Source: Cladopsammia gracilis (Eukaryota > Cnidaria > Anthozoa > Scleractinia > Dendrophylliidae). From it: a stretch of DNA of 64,000 nt. The position numbers were made by a program, and so were the translations under genes. Of this stretch, positions 52,081 through 63,964 are shown in pieces. Positions within the stretch are counted from its first letter, which is position 1. Every line of letters starts with the position of its first letter. The notes beneath the pieces were generated by a model. That model saw nothing but the letters and a program-made list of their open reading frames with translations. It did not search any database and was not told the DNA's origin. The stretch is from the NCBI GenBank assembly GCA_022457155.1, contig JAJGOT010000167.1:357001-421000 (forward strand). Reading direction: 5' to 3'.

Positions 52081-52955
52081 GCGTCTCTTGATTATTTTGT
52101 TTCACATCGTTGACATTTGGTGATCACAACATCCTCAACGCCAAAAAATAGCCAAAATTAAAAGGATAGTTACTGGTGAAGGGACTGAAGGGGTGATGGA
52201 AGGAACATGGAACAAAAACTGGGAAGATAGCTACACCATGCAAAGAAGAAACCTTTTTATTTTCTCTCTTTCATGGACCTAAGTAAAAGTTAAAAATGTA
52301 CTATGCGTTGCTTTTTTATTGATGTGAGAAAATCGTTATTTCTTCACGTTTTAGCTAGTATTTTACTTCCAACTTTATTCCATTGTCTTTGATATAAGTT
52401 TACAAGGCGTACGCGTGTTAGATAGAAAATTTAAACCACACTTAGTTGTTTACTTCCAGCTAGCTGTTTAAATAGTGTTTCTTCAAATCTGTGTCGCGTG
52501 ACTTGTTACCCTTTATTCCTTTTATTTCTTGGGATTTCAACCCGGGAATTTCAAGCGAATGGCCAAGCCACCACGTAAACGAGCCCAGGGTGACGACGCG
52601 ATAACGCCGCGGGAGTTATAAGAGGCCCTCACACTACAAATGGCTCTCACGAAATTCAACGTTAGGTTTAAACTGGAAGTTTCGCTTATTTTCCTACTCG
52701 ATCCATCTCATTTTTCGCGCCTTCCCCACTATCATCAGATCCTCTCTGCTCGACAGCTAATAATGTTGCTTTTGTGTCAGCTGTTCAAACATTATTTTCA
52801 GTTCTTAGTGACCATTCAGTTTGCGGTGCTCAATGATGGATAAATCATCATCATCATCACATTTTGATGCTGCCCGACGGAAGCCCCAAAACATTGTCGA
52901 CTTTGAGAGAAAACTGAAGAAAATGTTCTCCATGCACAGGAGAAAAACTCTAAAG
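52081..52955. other. Intergenic stretch, probably DNAAF4 3'UTR at its right end
   Basis: No coding region is recognised. Minus-strand AATAAA candidates (TTTATT on the plus strand near 52256 and 52315) lie 640-700 nt past the DNAAF4 stop. Confidence 0.4.
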
Positions 52956-54172
52956 TTACGTGGATCCTTGAATGATATTCCGTATTCTGTCCGAGTCTCT
53001 CTGTAGATCCGTGTTTTGGGGGTCAAGCTTCAGCGCTGATTCATAGTCTTGAAGAGCTGAAAAGGAATACAAAAGATTTTTGTATTTTCAAAGACGCTTA
53101 GCGTTGAATATAAGGTTGAAAATATTACGCTAAATGATCGCTTGATCGAACGTACAACTACATGAAGCAGAAATATTCCTTCGTTCGTTATCTGGGAATA
53201 CTTCATTAACGTACCTAACACATATTCATCCATCTGCATGTACGCCGTTCCTCTTCTGACATACGCTTTACATCTGGACGCACAGTTTGCTTGAACAGGA
53301 GGAACAAGAAGTTCTAATGCCTGAAAAACAAAAACAAAGCATACAGCAAGTTTGACAACACTTATCGAAACCACTTAATCTAATTAACAGTTTAATTTTC
53401 ATTTAATAATGGTGTTTCTGATTATTCGCTGAAAGAATCTTACACTTACCGATGCTCATTGTTCTAATTGCATTTTATGTAGTACATGATAGTTATTTTA
53501 CTATTTTATTAAGCTTATAACATTTATAAATACATAGTCACCCGGTTCTCTACTTAATAATCATAGATAGTCATGTAAAATAGTTTTATTAATTCTAGTT
53601 GTAACATTATTTAATTCAGTGTCCCCATTTAGTGGTTCTTTTACTGCTATTTTAGTTTTGACAATCAAATAAAGGTATTATTACTATTATTTTTTAAAAA
53701 TGTCATGTTGAGGAGTCTTTCATTATTATATATTTTGTAATTATTATACATAAGTTGTAATTTTATATTGTAAATTTAAGATTGTTTTAAGAAATTTGTT
53801 AATAAAGTATTATTATTATTATTATTAAATTATTATTATTAATATTATATATTATATATTATAAATATATAATATATATTACATATATATATTATATAAT
53901 ATATATATTATATATATATTATATAATATATATTATATATTAATATTATATTAATATTATATATTATTATATTATTATATAAATGAACTTTTATAGCTTT
54001 TTCCTGCAAGTGTACATAAAATTGATGTTAAGGCTTAATCGATTTTTAAGAAATTTGTTAATAAAGTATTGCTTTTTCTTATTATTATTATTATCGTAAT
54101 TAGAATTTTAATGTATTGTAAATACTTATTTTAATTGTTAATAAACATCTTGTTCTAAAAAAATTAAAAAAA

Positions 54173-54220
<48 letters not shown>

Positions 54221-57200
54221 ACTTGTGCAGTCTTGAGCGCATTCTTTGTATTGTTTAAGTTGAAGATGGCAAGCTGCCCTGTTGGAATATAATCTGGATA
54301 AAGTCAAGGGATGTTAACGCGGTTTATAACGAACAAAAATACTGGTATTACTCAAAAAAAAAAATTAAAACCATGAATGCCGTGTATTATAGTGTTATAG
54401 TAAAACCCTACCTTTACGACCACCCTCTTAATACTACAATCTCGTTATTAAAACCATGAATGCCGTGTATTATTAAAGAAATAAAAAACGCGCCGAGTGC
54501 ATTATTGAGTTATAAAAGCACGCGGGAATTTTTAAGAACACGAGAGAAGTGCAGAGAAGCACGAGCCAAAGGCAAGTGCTTCTCGCACTTCTCGAGTGTT
54601 CTTAAAAATTCACAAGTGCTTATATAACTCAATAATGCACGAGGAACAAATTTTTTTATTTCTTTTATAAAATAAAAACGGTTATAATGAACCTTACGTT
54701 ACGCGCGTACTTTATCGAGTTATAATGAACTCGGTTTAACGAATCATAGCGCGCGCATTTGCTTGAGCATTTTATAAAGTGTTTTTATAGTAAAACCCTA
54801 CCTTACGACCACCCTCTTAATACTACAATCTCGTTATTAAAGGACATTGTGCCGCCGAATTTCTATCGCCAAATGCCGCCAAATGCCACCAAATATACAA
54901 CTAAACTGGATTAAGAAATTCTATAGAGCAAAACAGAAACAGCAGTTTGGTTAAAAAGTGCTGGATTGCAAGGATGGAAGTGGATTACAGTTCATCAATT
55001 TGGATTTCTTGACAGGCGGCCTGCGCGCAAACATCCCCTGTTTGCTTTGTTTCACGCGGAAAAGGAAATGGGAGACGTGTGAACGTAGGCTAGTGACAGG
55101 CGGTCAACAAATCAACGTTTCCATTCTGGTTGAATTTTGAGATTTTAAGTCGTTATTAGTTCGTAGTTGCTAAGCAAGGTATTATACTAAAGAGGGCACT
55201 TCAAAAGCGGTCGACTGTTCATGTAAGCGAAATAGTATATCCTGAACCCCACGTCTCCATGTATTGTTGTCTTCTGGACACAATATTTTGGCTTACTTGA
55301 ACTGGACATCATAGTCAACTTCCGGTGTATGTTTTCTTTTGCGTAAACTTCCAGTTTCGGTGTATGTTTTTTTCTGTAAACTTCCGGTGTATGTGTAAAC
55401 TTTTTTTGAAGATGGAGCGATGAACGTTCGAGGACGGTTTTGGCAAAGTTTTCTTTAAAGTTTAGCACAGTTTCTTGCGATGGAGCATTGACAATTGGTT
55501 GCGGTCGTTGAAAAAGCAAACTTGCAAAGACCACGTAAGAAAATAACTATATAATACCTTGCTTGGTTCATGGAGAACATTGTGGGCAGCTGGTATTATA
55601 AAACATGTAAGTACGCGGGAAGTTAAGTGTCGAAGACATGTAGAAGCTGGCTTCGAGGTACGCGGATTACGCGGTGTGTAATTTATCCATCCACATTATT
55701 TAATTTCTGTTATTTTTTCGGGCGTATGTTTTAAGAACGAGAAATATTGAACACGGTATTCAGCAGTTAAGCCGAAGAAATAAATAACTATTGTGCGATA
55801 ACAGTCATGGTGGTATGTACCAAAATGTGACAATTTAAATAACAGCTAGTGCACGAAACCAAATAAGAGTTGGTTGTGTAAATTTTGAACCAGTACTAGT
55901 GCTACATTGAAAGTAACCTGCGATCAGGTGCTCTTTTTACTTTCGGGCGTTCGCGCTCTCCCGCTCCGAAAAAAAAGAGCGCCTGATCGCAGGTTACATT
56001 GAAAGTTCAAATAATGTCCACGAAGCGAAATGAAGGTGTCTTTACTAGAGTGTGTTTACAGATTGTTCAACAAATGGTAAGCACCCTACATGTAATAGAC
56101 AAGAATGTGGTTTCTAAAATGGATTTCACGGCTGTTTTTTTTTGTTCAAATAAACTTGTTGAACTGCAGAAACCGTGGACGAAGATAATAATAATAATGT
56201 GCATTTGTATAGCGCAAATTCTATATACATATTCAAATGCGCTTCACAATCAATCAGACCCACCCCATCCATGAACAAGTACTGACACTGCATGAGGGTG
56301 GTCACAGCCAGGGTTTGTTACGTCCTCAGTGGTTCTTTTACGTCCCCATGGGAGACAGGACCGCCATTTCTACGTGGTCATCCGAGCCACGTGAAGGTCT
56401 AACCATTTGCCGTTGTCATAGCAAAGGCAGCACCTTCATCCTCAGTTATTTATTCAGTTATTATTCTGCTGGTTTCTCGTTGGATCTCACAGGAGGAGAC
56501 CTAATCAGCTAAAATGAATCAATATAAACGAGAAGTCCAAGGACTACTGCAAAGCTGATACAACGATTAAATACTTCTCGTTTATTTTCAAATGTTGAAA
56601 TATTTTTCCAGTCGCGCGCGACTTTTGATGTTTGGTCAAGCGAAGTCTCAATCAGTCGATTTTAAAGACTTTGAGCCGGTTCTCAAGCCGAAAACTACTT
56701 TTGTATGTTCGATCCAATTCCATTGTGAAGTGTACAGCGTTTGTTTATCTTCGACAGTCTGGTTTAAATATTCCTCTGTATTTGTTGAACAAGGATTTTA
56801 CGGGTATACTTAGTTTACTAGAGTTCACAAAGGCGGAATATTTCTTTTCAGTTGCTGAAGTCCGTCAAGAGTCCCCGCGCTAATTTACGCGTTCTCTGCA
56901 GAGTGGCCTGTATCTAATTTACGCGTTCTCTACAGGGCGGCCTGTATCTAATTTACGCGTTCCCTACAGAGCGGCCTGTATCTCGCTCCGCCAGTGGCAT
57001 GCTATGATGTCCACTGCAGTTTGCTTCCGATTTCTCAACTCATAATCAGTAACAATGAAGACAAATTAATAGCACCATTTTCTGAGAAACAACTGCGAAC
57101 TATCCGTACGGATCCGGATTTAAGTTCATATTTCTTTGCGTTCATCACTTTTTACGATTTCTCCTCCTATTTTAAGAGAATAAAGTACGTTTAAAACAAG

Positions 57201-60200
57201 CTCCTGGCCATAATAATGAAAACACGACATACCAGCCGGGACAGAGGCCCTTTAAGGCCACTTAATTTCGATGTGAAAAAATGTCAGCCATTTTATTTTG
57301 AGTAAACCTTGTTTACTCAATCACCCCGTTAATGCGACTAGCAACAATATGGTGGAGTTCCTAGTCCAAATATATTTTCTTTATAAATTTAGCCCGTTAC
57401 TGTAAGAGATGTAAGTAAAATATAAAGCAAATAAAGATTGACAAATAAAGGAACATTTTGATTGGCATGTTGACTTAAAAGAAGCGGTTACTGCCATAGT
57501 TTGATACCGGTTTCCACTTTAACGTTTTCCCAATAATTAATGTTGCAGTGGAAGGACCCCCCGGCGCTAGTAAAGAGTGTTATCAAAGGATACGATGGAA
57601 TTGAACCATCCAGCACAATGGCTGCAGTAAATGCATTGATTGCAGCTACATAGTTTCCAGCCTTGTAAAATCCGCTGTGGAATTAAAAGCAAAGCAATAC
57701 GTACAATTAAAATGTTTCTTAATTCAGACAGAAACAACATATATGAATATGAATGATGAGTGTGGAGAGAAAGGAACTCAGAAAAAAATTCTGAGTTCCA
57801 GATGGAACAACATAATTATGAATAACAAGAACTATATGTGGACTGCTCAGTGCAAATCATCTCCACCCACAAAACATTAAGATGTTTTCTCCATTCATCA
57901 CTTCAAACCTCCCGGCTTTATTGTTTTCCTTTCTTTACTTGCTTTTATAGCCTTGGTGAATTTGTAATCTTTCAGTCTATGTTTTTTTTTTGAAAAGTTC
58001 CCTTCTAAACAAGACCTTAAAGGAGCCATGTTTTTATGTTTTTGTCTCAGACTGTGCTAGAATTAAACTGAGCATCTTACTTCAAACATGAAATGCTCTT
58101 AGAACACCAAGAACAAGATATCAAGTACATTCTTGTAAAAAGAATAAGTCATAATCAGTTTTTAACAAATGTTCCAAAGCACATTGAACAAACTTGAAAA
58201 AATTGGCCAATTTTTTCAAGTTGCAATCCACTTGCATCCTGGCCATCTGTAGTCAGAGACACTTGTTTATAGATTCATTATCCTTGTAAAGCAATATTTA
58301 TTTTAAACAAAACTGGACCATTATTTTTTTGTTTCCACTGATATAAAAGTCTTTTAGCTTTTTAAGATAACACTTAAAATGGTGGCCAAGCCCGTTTAAC
58401 TTGTTTAACATATTTTACTTTTACAGCAAACTTACATTCCTTTGTCTTTCAGCCACATTGGGTTCATTTCTTCCACATCAATTGCATCACTGTTTGTATT
58501 ATCTGTTTTGCGACCAGCACTGGCCATCTTTTTAAGCCACTGATAAAAAAAAACAAGACATACAACTATGTAAAAACGACTTTTGAATGCTTGTTTCAGT
58601 GTCCAATTTTTACAGAAAAAGCTTATGACAGCTTTGTCAACTCTGGTTTCCAGAAGTTGTAGCCATACCTCTTCTTCCTCTGGTGCTTTAGATTCTCTGG
58701 CTGCTGTTTTAAAAACTCTTGGAGTAAAGGACACAGCAATAGAGCCAGATGATCTGAGTTCTGGAACGGGCTTATCAAACATTTCTTTTTTCTTACCTAA
58801 AATGACAATATATATTTATGGTAAATAAACAACTTCAGTAACTATCATGTAACCATCATGTCAAACAAACAAAAACAACCTCAGCAGCATCTCAGGGTCA
58901 ATTAGGTGAATTAACTACAATGGCTGCAAGATACTCAGCAAGAAGAACACAACTGACACATTCTTTTTCATGCCAGGAGAATGTGGTAATGGTCAGTGAA
59001 ATGGAAAGAAAAAAATCAACTGACAGAGTGGCATGTCATAAAATCATGATTGTGACCTTGCAACTACAAACAAAGTATTGCAATAAGATTTACAAGTTAA
59101 ATATACCAGTTGTTCTTTGTTTACTATGATATGTCTGTTTTTTTGCAGTTGGCTTTTGGCTTGTCTTCTGAGTTTTGTCAACTTTTGTCTCTTTAATATT
59201 GGGTTCTTTGTTTCTGAATTCCAGCTTGCTATCCCTGTTATCTTCCATAATTGTGCCTTCTTTTAGACTTTCTTGTTCTTGACTGGATTGCAGTCTTTGA
59301 TTCTCTTTCCATCTTTCAATTGCCTCTGTTGCCTTTTTACGTTCCTCTTCCTTTATAGCATCAATATTCGCTCTTTCTTCCTGTTCTATCTGGTAATTAA
59401 CATAAAATATGCAAATAGAAATAATAAAATCCACAAAATCCACATAACCATTTATCTATGTTACAGTTAAATCAATTGTAAATTGTATGTTAGACAGGAC
59501 TCTATTCAAACTAGCAATTATGATAAATTAGATATTCCTGTTTAAATATTTGGTAAAATGAAAAATAAATAAAACAACCAAAGCAGCAAAAAATTAAAAT
59601 GCATACATGTACTAATCAGGAAGAATCACAATGGAGTAAATGAGAATCGCAAGTAGAAACACTGCCACAAACATTTGTTAACTCATTTTGTTTCACACCC
59701 TATTTTATACCATTATGATTCCTTACACTAAGCAGCAAAAGGTATCGTAATATTATCCTATTAAGTCCCTCACAGTCTGATTACCTTCATTTGCTCTCTA
59801 AGTGCAATTTTCTCCTGTTCTCTTTTCTCTGCAGCTTTCAGTTCTTTTTCTTTTTCTGCTCTCTCATGCGCTTTATTGATAGCTTCTTCTCTTTTTCTTT
59901 TCATAAAATCTTTGTCTTCTGACTCCACAGCCAGAAACTGATTCCATCGAATAGGATTTTTCTTCACAAGTTGAAACTTGATAACTCCATTGCCAAATGT
60001 TGCTTTACTCTTTTTATCTTCTACTTCATTGTGAAGGAACGCTTCAAATAAATATGGAGGGTAGCTCACCTGTAGAAAACAATGGAACAATATAATCATC
60101 TAGTAGTAATATAAGTACAAATTATACAATAACTGAAGATAATGTGCACACTCTGATTGATCAATAGAATTAACAACAACAACAACAAAAAGTCTTTATT

Positions 60201-61331
60201 TTTAAAAAACAGTTACATTTTAGCTGCCTGCGTTTAGCAAAGGCTATTCCAGGTAGGCAGATTAAAGAAAAAGTACACGGAGAAAGTTATAATTTTTTAC
60301 AAATAGAAAGTTTAGAATTGAGAGAAAATAAATGAAAAGTTGAATAAATAAAATAATTGTTGTTGAATTTAAATAGAAATCATTTTTTTTATTATCAAAG
60401 GCATTTCAATATAGTCATTTTCGTTTTGTAAAATATCAATGATTACACCAGTAAAGCACATGGAAAATTTAGCTGTTATATAATAGTAATATACCACACA
60501 TTTCAATGATTTATTGGTTTGTTAAACCACTTGAGATGTTAATTGGAATTACACAAAAAAAGCTTGCAAATCACTCGCCTTAATTTGGCTTGTGATTTAC
60601 AATCTCTTCTATCTTGTGTTCTAAAATCTTTTGTGGTTGATTGAGCGTATAAATGATCATAAACCATAGAAATGCTTTTAGACATAATTACCGGTTGCTG
60701 GCTGATTTTAATTCTTAGCAAAATATACAAGTTTATATTAATATGAAGTTTGGGCCATTCCATTTAATGTCCGCACCCCCCCCCCTATTGAAGGGTAGGG
60801 AAATCCTAGGGGGAGGGGAGGGGGTTCAAGAGTCATTTCTGAAGGGGTAACTTTGTCGGAACCTTTGATCAATCAACAACATCTTCCTTTTTCTGAAGGG
60901 GGAAATGTGTCGGCACTTTGATCTTTTTTTTCCAAAGGGGTAAAATTCATAATTACCCATCAATAGGGGGGGGGGGGGGGGGGTGCGGATATTAAATGGA
61001 ATGGCCCTTTCCTATAGGGTCATCATTGTAATAATTCATTTATATAATCATAAATTGTTGCTAGCCTATTTAAACAACGTTGTTGTTTAAGCATTAAATT
61101 ATTGTTCTTCAGTGCATTTATTTTGTCTAGAAATACAATATTATCACGAAGAGTAACTTTAGATCATATGTTAAAAGTTAGATCGTATCATTGAAGGTTT
61201 ATACAAACCTTGATATAGTCATCTACAGAAAATATATCCACTCTATTAGATGGTACTCCTTTCAACGGAATGGTTATCAGAACTGTTTCATTGGTTTCCT
61301 CCCAAACGTAGTCCTTGACCTGAATCGGCAT
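52956..61331 (-). CDS. DNAAF4: DNAAF4/DYX1C1 dynein axonemal assembly factor, complete, 9 exons
   Basis: A cytoplasmic co-chaperone that helps preassemble axonemal dynein arms for motile cilia. Exons (minus): 61331-61209, 60069-59785, 59389-59107, 58796-58669, 58539-58436, 57674-57594, 54293-54221, 53320-53215, 53056-52956; phases agree, 427 aa (human about 420). The N-terminal CS/p23 domain (about 3-87) starts MPIQVKDYVWEET and continues YPPYLFEAFL. A charged helical linker follows (about 100-210, EKEKELKAAEKREQEK and similar). A conserved block reads GSIAVSFTPRVFKTAARES then EEEEWLKK. C-terminal TPR repeats run from about 300 to 420 (WLKDKG, YKAGNYVAAINAF, YSNRAACHLQL, AYVRRGTAYMQM, LQDYESALKLDP). 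An in-frame ATG at 61370 is possible, but the family start fits 61331. The exon 7 donor AGT|GTAATA is chosen by phase and runs straight into an (ATT)n tract. Confidence 0.95.
53700..54220. repeat. AT-rich microsatellite block in DNAAF4 intron 7
   Basis: (ATT)n and (AT)n tracts fill most of 53800-53990 and 54175-54220. They surround the second LINE-like 3' tail at 53958-54075 and a related partial tail (TTAAGAAATTTGTTAATAAA) at 53785-53810. The right-hand tract abuts the splice donor of DNAAF4 exon 7. Confidence 0.85.
53958..54075 (+). mobile_element. LINE-like 3' end, copy 2
   Basis: By eye identical to 27510-27627, followed by T-rich sequence and (ATT)n. The lack of divergence suggests recent insertion. 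It lies antisense in DNAAF4 intron 7. Confidence 0.6.
54480..54662. mobile_element. Palindromic foldback element in DNAAF4 intron 6
   Basis: The left arm (GAGTGCATTATTGAGTTATA..GGGAATTTTTAAGAACACGA) is complementary to the right arm (TCGAGTGTTCTTAAAAATTC..TATAACTCAATAATGCAC). The inner AGAAGTGC and AGAAGCAC blocks also match, leaving only about 20 bp unpaired. Non-coding. Confidence 0.8.
55173..55563. mobile_element. TIR element with AGCAAGGTATTATA ends
   Basis: AAGCAAGGTATTATAC at the left and TATATAATACCTTGCTT at the right are inverted repeats. The interior has three direct CTTCCGGTGTATGTTTT repeats (55320-55395). The 115-codon minus-strand frame inside has no recognised domain. It lies in DNAAF4 intron 6. 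Confidence 0.6.
55915..55995. mobile_element. 81-bp MITE with 11-bp target duplication
   Basis: Inverted ends AACCTGCGATCAGGTGCTCT and AGAGCGCCTGATCGCAGGTT (one mismatch) are flanked by ACATTGAAAGT on both sides (55904-55914, 55996-56006). A 9-11 bp duplication is typical of Mutator-like elements, so a MULE-type MITE is likely (inference). It lies in DNAAF4 intron 6. Confidence 0.85.
56185..56515. repeat. Probable dispersed retroposon piece
   Basis: (ATA)n followed by TTTGTATAGCGCAAATTCTA and AATGCGCTTCACAA resembles, in reverse, the common metazoan SINE/LINE tail with a GCGC-centred motif. The downstream part has no identified family. Boundaries are uncertain. It lies in DNAAF4 intron 6. 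Confidence 0.4.
56880..56985. repeat. Three-copy short tandem repeat
   Basis: TAATTTACGCGTTCTCTACA then GAGCGGCCTGTATC (about 34-35 bp) occurs three times with small changes. It lies in DNAAF4 intron 6. Confidence 0.8.
60170..60330 (-). mobile_element. LINE/SINE 3' end with (TTG)n tail
   Basis: On the minus strand the sequence runs to AAATAAAGACTTTT and then a (TTG)n tract. This is the same tail style as the LINE relics at 13866 and 16028. Only the 3' end is present, in DNAAF4 intron 1. Confidence 0.45.
60752..61007. mobile_element. TIR element with GGGCCATTCCATTTAATGTC ends
   Basis: GGGCCATTCCATTTAATGTC then CGCACCCCC at the left and its near-exact complement GGGGGTGCGGATATTAAATG then GAATGGCCC at the right form 29-bp inverted ends. 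TTT flanks both sides. The poly-C and poly-G runs (60775-60783 and 60967-60983) make it hard to sequence. It lies in DNAAF4 intron 1. Confidence 0.8.
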
Positions 61332-61728
61332 TATGTCATTTTTCACCTTAAAACGAGAGCAAACATACATGTATTTTCCCCATTATTTACTTATCTTCTT
61401 GCATCACAAAATCGACTAGGCGCGTTACTAAGTCGTTTCCAGACCTTCCGTGCTCTATCGGCCAGCATTCCCGTCATGTATGCAACACAAGAAAGAACGA
61501 AGTTTAAACTACATGTATGAATGCCGATGTACGTTATTAAACCGGGTTTAAAAGACTGATACAAAACCTTGTAAGCGTAATTTAACTTGCGTGAAAGTAG
61601 AGTTAGTTTGGGAGAACTATTAGGGTCAAGATGTCACCGATAATACACTAGTTACTTACACTATGCTTGACAGATTGTGTGACATACATAACGTCTTAAT
61701 GAAGTTGGCGCGAAAGGTAGTGCTTCAC
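61332..61728. promoter_or_regulatory. Shared upstream region of DNAAF4 and NUDT15
   Basis: Only 397 bp separate the two start codons, which face away from each other, so both promoters must lie here or overlap the 5'UTRs. I see no clear TATA box or other diagnostic element. The region is not notably GC-rich. Confidence 0.5.
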
Positions 61729-62877
61729 ATGGCGGACAAAGCAACTAGTCGTAATGTCGGGGTAGGAGTCGGTGTATTTGTGACGTCTCCTGATCACCCT
61801 AATTGTGTTATACTTGGCGTAAGAAAAGGGTCGACTGGAAGTGGTGAATTTGCTTTGCCTGGGGGACACTTGGAGTTTGGGTTAGTTCAGATATTTTCAG
61901 TACTTTAATATTAATGCAATATAGGCTATGGGATGCAAACTTACTATTAAAAACCCCAGTCCTAACTCATTTATAACTTTGAGATGCCAAGGGTTTGAAT
62001 AAGAAATAAATGAACTGTTTGATGTCGAATTAAAAATGGATTGTCTTCTTGGTCAGGGTATACTCCCCCCCCCCCTCTCCCTACACACACTCCCTCCCAT
62101 AACACTACAATGTCTCTCCTCAACAGACATTTGAATTGCCTTTCAGACATTTAAATTACATCTCCCTCAGGCAACTTCGTTTTAAATGGAAATGTTCCTC
62201 GTTCCCATGAGTAAACTTGTTCTGATTGACTGGGTAATATTTTGTATTTTTTGTTTACAGTGAAGAGTGGTCTGAATGTGCCATAAGAGAAACATTAGAA
62301 GAAACTGGACTTAGAATCAAGAATGTTTCCTTTGCAACTGTTGTTAATGCAGTTGTCACTGAGAAAAATTACCATTATATAACAATATTCATGAAAGGCG
62401 AGATTGATGTTAGCTACGTCAGAGAGCCAGAGAACTTAGAGCCGGACAAGTGCGAGGGTAAGTAACAAAGTGGTGTCCTATTTGACATCAACAGGATTGT
62501 CAGAGGGCTGAGGTCAGATAAATGGACCGATAGTGGCTGGCAATTACAGCTTTACATGCCAATATCTGATCTCATCTCTTATCTTAAGTGCCAATGAGCA
62601 TAAACATGTGGAAACACATAAAAATGTGGAAATTGTGCTATAAATGCATTTATGTAATTTACAAGTCACACCAATGGCAAGCTAAAAGAGATAACTCAGT
62701 TTTTTTAATCCTGTCTTTTTTTTATTAGGTTGGGGATGGTATGACTGGAATTCTAAGTCATTTCCAAGCCATCTGTTTGAACCTCTTAGAATAGCAAGAT
62801 TACAGGGATACCAGCCTTTTGATAGCACTGCACATGGACACCACAATTCTACATTGTTCAGCAACTGTTCTAACTAA
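61729..62877 (+). CDS. NUDT15: NUDT15-like Nudix hydrolase, complete, 3 exons
   Basis: NUDT15 hydrolyses modified or damaged nucleoside triphosphates (in vertebrates, oxidised and thio-purine nucleotides) to monophosphates. Exons: 61729-61880, 62261-62457, 62729-62877, in phase, 165 aa (human 164). The protein starts MADKATSRN and then has the family's [10 protein letters not shown] strand and [15 protein letters not shown]. The Nudix box spans G46-L68 ([16 protein letters not shown] then TLEETGL), with the metal-binding RE..EE..G residues intact. Exon 2 adds [12 protein letters not shown] and [13 protein letters not shown]; exon 3 adds GWGWYDW and [16 protein letters not shown]. In-frame ATGs at 61663 and 61699 would add an extension; 61729 fits the family length. 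The exon 1 donor (GG|GTTAGT) reads on to a stop at 61906 if unspliced. Confidence 0.95.
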
Positions 62878-62893
62878 AACCCACCAACATCTC

Positions 62894-62899
62894 AATAAA
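62894..62899 (+). terminator. NUDT15 poly(A) signal
   Basis: AATAAA lies 17 nt after the NUDT15 stop codon, so the 3'UTR may be very short. Confidence 0.6.
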
Positions 62900-62970
62900 A
62901 AAGAAACAATGACTGAATTAGAAAATATACCACAAATAACTACATTATTCACATTATGGTGCAGTATAAC

Positions 62971-63114
62971 ATGGGCCCGGTTGTTCTAAAGGTGGATAGC
63001 ACTATCCAGCGGATAAATCACTACCTCCTGCAGATAACACAATGGATTTTATACTTATCCACTGGATAGTGATTTATCTGATGGATAGCGTTACCCACCT
63101 TTTGAACAACCATG
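62971..63114. mobile_element. MITE with GGTTGTTCTAAAGGTGGATA termini
   Basis: Left GGTTGTTCTAAAGGTGGATA then GCACTATCC and right GGATAGCGTTACCCACCTTT then TGAACAACC are inverted. Inner blocks (GGATAAATCACTA, TAGTGATTTATC) also pair. ACATG flanks or overlaps both ends. It lies between the convergent NUDT15 and frataxin genes. It is a widespread type of short non-autonomous element. Confidence 0.8.
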
Positions 63115-63810
63115 TAGTAAATTTCTAACATGGTAGATTCATGTCACAAAACTGGTCTTTAGCCAGAAAATGAATACTGGCCACCCTGTAGACATGTCTG
63201 TTATGAAATCAAAAAGGATGCCCAGATGCTTGTCTGGCAAAAAGCCTGTGTCACATAAAAAATGTTTGGTATATAAGCCACAATAATATGAAAACCCAGC
63301 ACATTTAATCTTACAAACTCTTGTGGTCAGCAACAGTTATTTTGTACTTTTATTTTATTGGAGGAATAGCCAGTTTCCAGGTGTGAAATGTAGTGTTTAT
63401 TTCTTTAATTAAAAGAAAAACCAATAAAATAAATTGGTTTGCATAAAAATCATCACTTGCTCTGGTTACATTAAATTCCAAGATAATTGGCAAGTTCAGG
63501 GAGGGGCCAGGGGTTGTCATAAGTACCTGACAGCTGGCCATTATGGCCGGCAACTCAGATGAAGATGACAGACAACTTACAGTTTGAAAATAAACTTATT
63601 CTTTTGGTAATCAGTGCATTTGGGCATGATTTCAATTTTATTGCAATAGACCAGTTTCACAAATTTCATCACTTTGCTACAACTACCAAAATTTTATGCA
63701 AAATAATAATATTGTGTTATGAGAGTGGGGCTTAAATAATAATAGTTTTAAATTTAGTTTAAGAAAACAGTTGTAGAAAAATGATGTTATCTTGAAAATG
63801 TGCTTTAGAT
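63115..63810. other. Intergenic stretch between convergent NUDT15 and frataxin genes
   Basis: The right part should be the frataxin 3'UTR. No other coding region is recognised; short minus-strand frames have no support. Confidence 0.4.
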
Positions 63811-63964
63811 TCAAGTGTCATCTGCTGCACCATGTGTTAGACAAGTAAAGTCCACTTCATGACCAAGAACGTCAGAAATCTCTGATGAGAGAAGATTGTG
63901 CAGGCTTACACTGTCATGAGTGTATATCCACGTACCATTCATGAAGTCATATCTCTTAGGGCCA
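63811..63964 (-). CDS. FXN: Frataxin, last coding exon (gene continues beyond the window)
   Basis: Frataxin is a mitochondrial matrix protein that stimulates Fe-S cluster assembly. After an AG acceptor (63966-63965) the exon reads in phase GPKRYDFMNGTWIYTHDS, VSLHNLLSSEIS, then a short tail to the TGA at 63813-63811 (50 residues plus stop). The GPKRYD, the W-x-Y-x-H-D strand and the SLH-x-LL-x-x-E helix are the family's C-terminal signature. The first base (T) completes a codon, probably Ser, from the previous exon, which is not in the window. Gene order here is convergent with NUDT15. Confidence 0.92.

Noticed and set aside
55187..55534. 115-codon minus-strand open frame in DNAAF4 intron 6
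   Set aside because: It lies wholly within a TIR element and includes three copies of a CTTCCGGTGTATGTTTT repeat. It is probably not protein-coding.
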